A stretch of DNA of 6,250 bases. Source: Phycisphaerae bacterium (GTDB lineage: Bacteria > Planctomycetota > Phycisphaerae > Phycisphaerales > SM1A02). The number at the start of each line of letters is the position of its first letter. The first letter of the stretch is position 1. Shown in pieces: positions 1-4,592 of this stretch. The position numbers and the translations under genes were made by a program. The notes under the pieces are model-generated. The model did not search any database. It saw only the letters and a list, made by a program, of their open reading frames with translations, and was not told where the DNA came from. The stretch covers positions 1 through 6,250 of the forward strand of contig JABJQE010000150.1 of NCBI GenBank assembly GCA_018663565.1, given 5' to 3'.

Positions 1-533
1 ACACCGGTGCTTGCCGCGGTCAATAGCCTGACGTTTCGAATGTCAATCTTTCAGGGCAATGTCCATGACGGACCAGTGAAAGTCTTTGACATGCGACGCG
101 CCGATGATGGCACAGAGGAAATGGACCTGCTTGCCAATACGCCGACTTCGTCGGGCAGACAAGGCTTACCGTCCACGTTCAGGCTGCGTGCTTCCGGGGT
201 GTGTGTTGATGCACTGCAGCCGTAGCCGTCTTGTCGAGTCTGATGGCGAGTTTGAATGGGTCTGTGAAGGGGTGAGTGTGATCGCGGTGTTTGAAGGACA
301 AAATGGTTGGTTCTGCCAACACGTATATGACGGGCCAGCAATCGGTGGAACCAATCAGTGGGATGGATGGCAACGCGGGTATTCATCTTCAATGGCGAAC
401 TATTACCCAATCCGCCGCGTGGGGTCCATGCACAGACGATCCGTGCCTCGCTGATGTGACCGGTGACGATATCGTTGATACGTCGGACTTGTTGTATCTG
501 CTTGCCTCATTGGGTCCATGCGAGACCAACTGA
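1..533 (+). pseudogene. 3' end of a dockerin-tailed exported protein, apparently frame-disrupted
   Basis: Only the last part is convincing. From about 405 to the TGA at 531-533, one frame reads AAWGPCTDDPC followed by a calcium-loop dockerin-type repeat (DVTGDDIVDTSDLLYLLASL, bases 453-512) and ends GPCETN. This is the usual C-terminus of planctomycete secreted proteins. Upstream that frame is closed by stops at 207, 273 and 279. A different frame is open from about 80 to 451 and reads like protein around 230-380 (ESDGEFEWVCEGVSVIAVFEG, then NQWDGWQRGY). A third frame is open from base 1 to 222 (SLTFRMSIFQGNVHDGPVKV). Each step to the next frame is +1, consistent with single-base insertions near 150-200 and 385-410. 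The 5' end lies outside the window. No function is recognisable upstream of the dockerin repeat. Alternatives are a short TTG-started ORF (291-533) or sequencing indels in an intact gene. Confidence 0.42.
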
Positions 534-557
534 GCCGGTTCGGACTACAACACTCAT

Positions 558-1592
558 TCAAGCCGACCAGACGCCAATCAGGTCTAGGAGGTCATTGACA
601 TTTACAACGCCGTCGCCATTGATGTCTTCTGGGCAGGGTGGTGAGCAGGGGCCCCATGCACCGAGCACGGCGAGAAGGTCATCGGTGTTGACGACTCCAT
701 CACCGTTGACATCTGCAGGGAGACCGTGTGGGTGCGTGGCCACAAGGTTACTAGTGATGTCAATTTGAGCTGCGATACTTGTCGGAGTGAGGTCAAGCAA
801 TAGGCCGGCGGTTTCATCTCCGGGCGGAATGATAGTTGGCATTTCAAGAGGAATGGTGGGCAGTGGTTCGCCGGGCAGATCGCCGCCCTCATCGAAGCTC
901 ACTTCTGCCGTCATGGTCAAGACGTCCGTGGCAGCCCCTGGTTGGTAGACACCATCAAGTGTGAGGACAATCGGAAGCTCCATGGGAAGTTCACCCAAGG
1001 CGCCCCCGTCAATCAAGAGCGAAAGCGTTGCGGGGACGGGAATGAGTATGTCGAAAGCGCCCGGCTGGCCATCTGTTGGCGTGGCGGTTCCGAGTGCGGG
1101 GCCGATCTGGATGATGCTCGCTTCTGTAACCGACGCCTCGCCAACAGGTATCTCGACGGGGATGCCGCCGGGATACAGCGAGTCGGGGGCAATTGTTCGA
1201 AACGTCTCGTACAACACAGTGCTGGTCAATGTGGCTGGGAGGATGGTCTCGGGCAGCATATTCCATGCCAGGCCGTCGACTGTGGCCAACGAAATCTTTG
1301 GGTCAATGGTGAATTCCAGCGGGCCTGTGGGATCGGAGTCACCACCAAAGCCGATCGTAATGGTCAATTCAAGTGGGATGGCGTTGTTGCCGCTCCCCCC
1401 CCAAACACCGGGAAGTGTGCGTGTCCCATCAGGGTTCTCTAACTCATCCCAGTCGCCAATAAGGCTGCCGACCAGTAATGATTGAAGCGAGCCTTGCAGA
1501 TTCATCGACCCACCGCTGCTGAGCGTGTAGGTACTGCTCAGAGCCGCTCCTGACAGCGATAGCCCTGCAATACATGCTGTGATATACCTCAT
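558..1592 (-). CDS. Secreted protein of unknown function with C-terminal dockerin-type repeat pair
   Basis: A 344-residue exported protein. The start at 1592 is chosen over an upstream in-frame start because MRYITACIAGLSLSGAALS forms a short signal peptide and because GAGAGGAGATCACCAA (consensus AGGAG) sits directly before the ATG. The mature part (about 20-290) is rich in Pro, Thr, Leu, Ile and acidic residues, with alternating hydrophobic stretches that suggest beta structure. I recognise no enzymatic motif. Residues 294-344 hold two dockerin-type calcium loops, DVNGDGVVNTDDLLAVLG and DINGDGVVNVNDLLDLIG, separated by WGPCSPPCPE. The two-repeat arrangement is typical of dockerin type I modules. 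In planctomycetes without known cellulosomes, such tails occur on many secreted proteins, and their partner is not established. The gene converges on another dockerin-ended reading frame 24 bases away and diverges from the lipoprotein gene. The sequence is intact and the codon use looks uniform. Confidence 0.88.
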   Translation of the reverse strand: MRYITACIAGLSLSGAALSSTYTLSSGGSMNLQGSLQSLLVGSLIGDWDELENPDGTRTLPGVWGGSGNNAIPLELTITIGFGGDSDPTGPLEFTIDPKISLATVDGLAWNMLPETILPATLTSTVLYETFRTIAPDSLYPGGIPVEIPVGEASVTEASIIQIGPALGTATPTDGQPGAFDILIPVPATLSLLIDGGALGELPMELPIVLTLDGVYQPGAATDVLTMTAEVSFDEGGDLPGEPLPTIPLEMPTIIPPGDETAGLLLDLTPTSIAAQIDITSNLVATHPHGLPADVNGDGVVNTDDLLAVLGAWGPCSPPCPEDINGDGVVNVNDLLDLIGVWSA

Positions 1593-1622
1593 TTGGTGAT
1601 CTCCTCTCACACACTTCACTGG

Positions 1623-1651
1623 AGTATTGCACAGGTGGGGGCAGAATCCAA
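1623..1651 (-). promoter_or_regulatory. Candidate promoter for the dockerin protein gene
   Basis: On the minus strand TTGGAT (1651-1646) and AATACT (1628-1623) are separated by 17 bases, placing a start of transcription roughly 20-25 bases before the ATG at 1592. The match to a sigma-70 consensus is partial (3/6 and 4/6). The position is sensible, but planctomycete promoter rules are poorly defined, so this is only a candidate. Confidence 0.3.
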
Positions 1652-1669
1652 CATGTTCCTTCCATTGAC

Positions 1670-1699
1670 TTGACCCCAAGGGGGGGAATAGCCAATACT
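1670..1699 (+). promoter_or_regulatory. Candidate promoter for the glycine-zipper lipoprotein gene
   Basis: TTGACC (1670-1675) and AATACT (1694-1699) are spaced by 18 bases, about 50 bases before the ATG at 1752. An overlapping TTGACT lies at 1665-1670. A TATATT at 1712-1717 could be an alternative -10 without a good -35. The element lies in the divergent spacer and overlaps the left arm of an inverted repeat. Confidence 0.3.
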
Positions 1700-1720
1700 G
1701 CTTTATCGGGCTATATTGGC
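1691..1720. repeat. Inverted repeat GCCAATA / TATTGGC in the divergent promoter region
   Basis: GCCAATA at 1691-1697 is repeated inverted as TATTGGC at 1714-1720, with perfect 7-base arms and a 16-base spacing. A second, overlapping short hairpin CGGGC-TATATTG-GCCCG lies at 1707-1723. The left arm overlaps the proposed -10 of the lipoprotein gene, so the repeat could be an operator. It could also be a 5' leader structure, or chance. Confidence 0.4.
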
Positions 1721-1751
1721 CCGCTCTTCGAGTACTAAGGAGTCCGCTGCT

Positions 1752-2111
1752 ATGAGAACAGTGATAGTTACGTTTGCGAGCATTTCAATTGGCCTCATTG
1801 GCGGCTGTAAGGATTCCGCCCAGTCCGGGACGCTGATTGGAGCTGGTGGTGGTGCACTTGCCGGGCAGGCCATTGGTGGCAACACCAAGGGCACACTCAT
1901 TGGCGCAGGTATTGGTGCACTTGGCGGCTATATCGTCGGCAACGAGATGGACAAGGATCGCCAAAAAAAGCAGCAACAGCAGCAGGCCAATAGCCCGGTG
2001 TATCAGAATGACGTAGAGTCACAACGACTTCGTGCTGAGAACGAACGGCTCCGCCTTCAGGCCGAGAATGAGCGACTTCGCCGCCAACTCGAGTCGGACA
2101 ACGACTATTGA
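1752..2111 (+). CDS. Small lipoprotein with glycine-zipper repeat and C-terminal coiled coil
   Basis: A 119-residue envelope protein. The ATG at 1752 is preceded by AAGGAG (1737-1742) at a normal distance. The earlier in-frame TTG at 1716 would place a polar stretch ahead of the signal sequence. Residues 1-18 form a lipoprotein signal ending in LIGGC, so Cys19 is the expected acylation site. Residues 25-63 are two copies of a glycine-zipper unit (GTLIGAGGGALAG and GTLIGAGIGALGG), as in the glycine-zipper/17 kDa surface antigen type of outer-membrane lipoproteins. A basic and glutamine-rich linker follows (DRQKKQQQQQ, 69-78). Residues 88-114 form a repeated RLRAENE/RLRLQAENE/RLRRQLE segment typical of a coiled coil. 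The probable role is structural, in membrane association or oligomerisation at the envelope. The family does not define a substrate. The gene stands alone on its strand, diverging from the dockerin protein gene. Confidence 0.9.
   Translation: MRTVIVTFASISIGLIGGCKDSAQSGTLIGAGGGALAGQAIGGNTKGTLIGAGIGALGGYIVGNEMDKDRQKKQQQQQANSPVYQNDVESQRLRAENERLRLQAENERLRRQLESDNDY
1827..1952 (+). repeat. Internal 63-base tandem duplication encoding the two glycine-zipper units
   Basis: Two adjacent 21-codon segments (1827-1889 and 1890-1952) encode related peptides that start GTLIGAGGGALAG and GTLIGAGIGALGG. The protein-level identity is high, while the third codon positions differ often (ACG/ACA, CTG/CTC, GGA/GGC). 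This indicates an old duplication, not a recent copy. Confidence 0.7.
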
Positions 2112-2181
2112 GTACTGGTCGATTCACGACGGCAACGTTGGTCGACAAGTAGTCAACCTGCCGCCGAGGTGATGCGAGAAC

Positions 2182-2408
2182 TTATTCGCCGCAGGAGCAG
2201 TTGCAATCACAAGACTTATTGATCGGTCGGCACAGACTCAACACGGCCCCTTCGGGGGTTTTGAATGTAGGAGTACCGCACGATGTTGGTTGGCGGCATG
2301 TGAATGTAGGCGCCCATATTTTCAGCCAACGCCCTCGCTGGTGTTGACTTCAATCCAGCAGAACTGATGGCTGGTGATGGGTTCCATAGCGATAGTTGAT
2401 GTGCTCAT
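2182..2408 (-). pseudogene. Remnant of a VOC (glyoxalase-fold) family protein
   Basis: An ATG at 2408 follows GAGAGGAG at a good distance and begins MSTSTIAMEPITSHQFCWIEVNTSEG, then stops at 2322. The segment HQFCWIEVNT matches the start of many VOC-superfamily proteins. Shifting by one base at about 2333, the next frame reads ALAENMGAYIHMPPTNIVRY then SYIQNP (2332-2255). Shifting one base again at the five-G run 2254-2258, the third frame reads EGAVLSLCRP then INKSCDCNCSCGE and ends in TAA at 2182-2184. Together these look like the typical second half of a VOC domain (MGA..HMPPT followed by R.....NPEGAV..L..P). The reconstructed length is only about 74 residues against roughly 120-140 normally, so the central part of the fold seems deleted. 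It lies 55 bases after the riboswitch-controlled gene and could share its transcript. The cysteine-rich end is unusual. Sequencing indels could explain the second shift but not the missing core. Confidence 0.55.
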
Positions 2409-2463
2409 GCTGTGGCTCCTCTCAAATGCAGAAGGCCCACATTCGCATCTCAGGGCGGAGAGG

Positions 2464-3024
2464 TCAAGCAGCGCGGCGGCGTCGTCCAAAACCAAGCACG
2501 ACAAGCCCTGCAATTGATGCTGGGCCCGGAACAGCGATCAGTGGAAGCGTTGGTGTGATGGCTGAGTAGTCTTCGTTGAAGCCGTTGTACCAGCCCGAAA
2601 TGAGTCCATCGCTCAGCGTTGTGTTGTCGATCGAAGACCACGCATCGGACCAGTTTACTTGGCCATTTCCAATTGGTGTAGCGACCGAGTGCGCCCAGAA
2701 TAAGGATGAGTCGCCAGCCTGGCTGTCCCATGTGAAGTTGTCGGCAAAGATGCCCGTACCCCAGTCAGTCCACTCGTATCCCAGACCAATGTCGCTCAGT
2801 GCAAGCATCATGTCGTGCGTGGTGGCAAGGCCGTCCCACTGATACGCGAATGCAAAGGAGATGCCGTTTGTTGCGGCGAAGTCGATCACGAGGTAACTCG
2901 TCGAGGAGCCCGTTCCAGCAGTCGCTGAGATGTCAAGCATGTACCCATCGTCGATGAGCAAGTCTGCCGATGCCAGTGGCGTCATTGCAATGACTGCTGC
3001 TGTTGCCAAGAAATGAGTGCGCAT
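2464..3024 (-). CDS. Exported surface protein with PEP-CTERM-like anchor, under cobalamin riboswitch control
   Basis: A 186-residue protein. The start at 3024 is set by the signal peptide MRTHFLATAAVIAMTPLASA (probable cleavage after residue 20) and by AGGAGAG at 3037-3031. A longer in-frame ORF runs back into the riboswitch and is not credible. The C-terminus has VPGPAS (165-170), a short hydrophobic stretch and RRRR (181-184), a planctomycete variant of the PEP-CTERM signal cleaved by exosortase-type enzymes. The body is rich in Trp, Asp and Gly, with blocks SFAFAYQWDG, TDWGTGIF, SSLFWAHSV and TTLSDGLISGWYNG. Similar blocks occur in exported PEP-CTERM proteins of other bacteria, and the layout loosely recalls the DUF4430/transcobalamin C-terminal-like fold. 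That fold link is from memory and unverified. The upstream riboswitch implies expression when cobalamin is scarce, so binding or retaining cobalamin or a precursor at the surface is the favoured inference. Confidence 0.85.
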   Translation of the reverse strand: MRTHFLATAAVIAMTPLASADLLIDDGYMLDISATAGTGSSTSYLVIDFAATNGISFAFAYQWDGLATTHDMMLALSDIGLGYEWTDWGTGIFADNFTWDSQAGDSSLFWAHSVATPIGNGQVNWSDAWSSIDNTTLSDGLISGWYNGFNEDYSAITPTLPLIAVPGPASIAGLVVLGFGRRRRAA

Positions 3025-3030
3025 GGTGAT

Positions 3031-3057
3031 CTCTCCTGTGCCCGTGTGTTGCGGGCA
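3031..3057 (-). promoter_or_regulatory. Hairpin abutting the ribosome binding site: likely riboswitch expression platform
   Basis: On the minus strand TGCCCG (3057-3052), loop CAACACA and CGGGCA (3044-3039) form a perfect 6-bp hairpin. It ends one base before the Shine-Dalgarno AGGAGAG (3037-3031), seven bases ahead of the ATG at 3024. There is no U-tract, so control of translation is more likely than transcription termination. This hairpin is a candidate for P13, whose loop would dock to the aptamer in ligand-bound cobalamin riboswitches. I could not identify the complementary loop with certainty. Confidence 0.55.
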
Positions 3058-3065
3058 GAAGCAAT

Positions 3066-3241
3066 GGAATATGGCAGGTCTTCCGGCTGTGACCCGTGGC
3101 TCGTTCGTCTTCCCGCCCGTGATGGACAGTGACGTTGACCGAGTGTTCCGCGCGGCCGTGGGGGGCACGTCCGGGCGGAGGGTCGTACGGCGGCAGCACC
3201 GCGGTGGACTCTTCCCCGCATGTTGCGGGGACCACACTTCC
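3066..3241 (-). promoter_or_regulatory. Cobalamin riboswitch aptamer
   Basis: Read on the minus strand. P1 joins the ends: GGAAGTGTGG (3241-3232) pairs with CCATATTCC (3074-3066), with one bulged base and one G-U. Next comes a hairpin CCCCGC-AACAT-GCGGGG (3230-3214) overlapping the conserved GGGAA, then AGTCC and GCTGCCGCCG (3197-3188), as in the aptamer core. After a GC-rich variable arm the sequence reads CACTGT...CGGGCGGGAAG (3131-3109), matching the conserved CACTG and GGGAA-type elements. It closes with AGCCGGAAGACCTGCC (3088-3073), the most diagnostic cobalamin riboswitch signature. The size (about 176 nt) is normal for the class. It lies between the second amidohydrolase gene and the exported protein gene at 3024, which it should repress when cobalamin is bound. 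The choice between adenosyl- and aquo/methylcobalamin subtype cannot be made by eye. Confidence 0.87.
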
Positions 3242-3248
3242 CTCTTGG

Positions 3249-3281
3249 CTGACTTCGCAGCGGCTGCTGCGAATAAGTCAG
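3249..3281. repeat. Long imperfect hairpin between the amidohydrolase operon and the riboswitch
   Basis: CTGACTT-CGCAGC (3249-3261) and GCTGCG-AAT-AAGTCAG (3266-3281) form a 13-bp stem with a 3-base bulge and a 4-base loop. It begins 24 bases after the amidohydrolase stop codon (minus strand) and ends 7 bases before the riboswitch P1. It could mark the end of the amidohydrolase transcript, but neither strand has a following U-run. It may instead act as a 3'-end stabilising or processing structure in a transcript that continues into the riboswitch. Confidence 0.6.
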
Positions 3282-3305
3282 AACCTCATTCCAGCCGCGA
3301 TGGTA

Positions 3306-4592
3306 TCAGCCATCCGCGTATTTTTGACGATATTTATCGCGAAGTTGTGTGTGCCGACTGCTCAGATCGATCGGTCGCCCGTCGATCCAAGCTTGTTCCA
3401 CGTCGGTACGTAGTTGGAGGGGGTCGCCTGTTGTAACGATGAACGTGGCCGACTTCCCAGGTTCGAGGCTACCGAGCTTGTCCCCAACACCAATAATGGT
3501 GGCCGCGTCGATCGTGATGGCTCGAAGGCCTTCGTCCGGGGTCAGACCATTGGCCACAGCAGTTGCGGCGTGGTGGGGCAGGTTCCGCATATGCGCCGGT
3601 CGATCTTTTGGCGCGATGCAGAAGTGAACCCCTTTGTCACGAAGGCGTGCAGGGAGCGCGTGGGGTTCATCAGGGTTACGAGATCGGCTCGCCGGGTATC
3701 GGTGAACGCCGCGAACGATGACTGGCACATCATGCTCGATCAGTATCGACGCGACTTCGTCAGCTTCTTCGCCGCCGAGGATGACGGGGTCCAAGCCTCG
3801 GCCTTTGGCCCAAGCGACTGCTGTTGCAATTTGCCCAGCAGTTGATGCTTTGATGAGTACGGGTTGCTCGCCTGCGAGTGCGAGTCGAAGAGATTCGGCT
3901 CGGCTGTCTCGCGTCAGCGTGGAATTGGCATCGACCGCGGCAAGGTAGGCCTCGGCCTCGTCGAGGTAGGTATTGAGCGTGTCGAGTTGTTTGATTGCGC
4001 TTTTATTGTCGCTGCTTCGTGATCCGAATGCAGGACGGTCCATTGAAGGCCATTCAATGACCAGAGCGGCTGATGGTGTGACAGCAAGATCTTCCCAGTC
4101 CCAACCGTCAAGACGGATAACTGCTGCTTGGCCAGGCAATCGGCCGCCCTCGGGCACTACAAGTGCGGTGAGTATGCCCGCCGCTCGGGTGACGGGAATG
4201 AGATCGCTCGCTGGGTTGATCGCCACGATTACGCGAGCTTCGGGCGTGAATGACCCTTGTTCGTTGTAGTCATGGGTTACGTCGGCCATTTCGGTTTCGT
4301 TGAGCCCAAGAATGGAGTCGGCGGCGACGAGGCCTGGGTACACGTGGCGGCCGCCGAGATCAATGATGGTCGCATGGTCGATGGAGGGTTGATCACCACG
4401 ACCAACAAGTGTGATACGCCCGTCTTCGAAAGCCATCCAACCGCCTTCGAGTGGTTCCGCGGTGACGGGGTGAATCGTTCCATTGACAAGCAACACGGGC
4501 CCGTCAGGGGCAGATGATGGGATCTGCCGCGATTGACCGATCGCTACCGAAGTGATGAGCAGGCTAGAAAGCAGTGTGATGCGGCGGATCAT
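3306..4592 (-). CDS. Exported amidohydrolase-superfamily protein lacking the catalytic metal ligands
   Basis: 428 residues. The ATG at 4592 overlaps the upstream gene's stop as ATGA, with GGAG eight bases ahead, so translation is probably coupled. Residues 1-19 (MIRRITLLSSLLITSVAIG) look like a signal peptide. The frame is that of imidazolonepropionase-like amidohydrolases. It has an N-terminal small beta domain (LVNGTIHPV, FEDGRITLVG), the VYPGL lead-in to the first barrel strand (84-88), and a C-terminal LTPDEGLRAIT (350-360) and GSLEPGKSATFIV (374-386). The active site is not conserved: the HxH expected after VYPGL is Asp92-Ser93-Ile94, the strand-5 and strand-6 histidines are absent (VLIKAS, VILGGE), and the strand-8 region reads CIAPKDRPA. 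This suggests a non-catalytic partner of the adjacent enzyme, or a site using other residues. The homologous C-terminal segment shared with the neighbour points to an old tandem duplication. Confidence 0.88.
   Translation of the reverse strand: MIRRITLLSSLLITSVAIGQSRQIPSSAPDGPVLLVNGTIHPVTAEPLEGGWMAFEDGRITLVGRGDQPSIDHATIIDLGGRHVYPGLVAADSILGLNETEMADVTHDYNEQGSFTPEARVIVAINPASDLIPVTRAAGILTALVVPEGGRLPGQAAVIRLDGWDWEDLAVTPSAALVIEWPSMDRPAFGSRSSDNKSAIKQLDTLNTYLDEAEAYLAAVDANSTLTRDSRAESLRLALAGEQPVLIKASTAGQIATAVAWAKGRGLDPVILGGEEADEVASILIEHDVPVIVRGVHRYPASRSRNPDEPHALPARLRDKGVHFCIAPKDRPAHMRNLPHHAATAVANGLTPDEGLRAITIDAATIIGVGDKLGSLEPGKSATFIVTTGDPLQLRTDVEQAWIDGRPIDLSSRHTQLRDKYRQKYADG

Noticed and set aside
942..1485. 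Two overlapping + strand ORFs of 166 and 174 codons opposite the dockerin gene
   Set aside because: They are shadows of the minus-strand gene. The minus-strand frame has signal peptide, RBS and dockerin repeats, and the shadows have none.
1593..1679. N-terminal extension of the dockerin protein gene (29 extra residues)
   Set aside because: The extension puts Cys- and His-rich sequence ahead of a clear signal peptide and crosses the Shine-Dalgarno and probable promoter. The start at 1592 is better.
2245..2262. GGCCCC-TTCG-GGGGTTTT as a rho-independent terminator for the lipoprotein gene
   Set aside because: The perfect stem is only 4 bp plus two G-U pairs, it lies 130 bases after the stop codon, and the same bases are explained as the N-P-E-G codons of the VOC remnant on the other strand. 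A role as terminator is possible but not supported.
2576..2842. + strand ORF opposite the exported protein gene
   Set aside because: Antisense shadow with no recognisable start signal or domain.
3214..3230. CCCCGC-ATGTT-GCGGGG as an independent terminator
   Set aside because: It is accounted for as an internal hairpin of the cobalamin aptamer and has no U-tract on either strand.
3025..3237. N-terminal extension of the PEP-CTERM-like protein and other long ORFs in both strands of this interval
   Set aside because: The interval is a structured RNA. These reading frames arise from its GC-rich helices and lack ribosome binding sites or protein-like composition.
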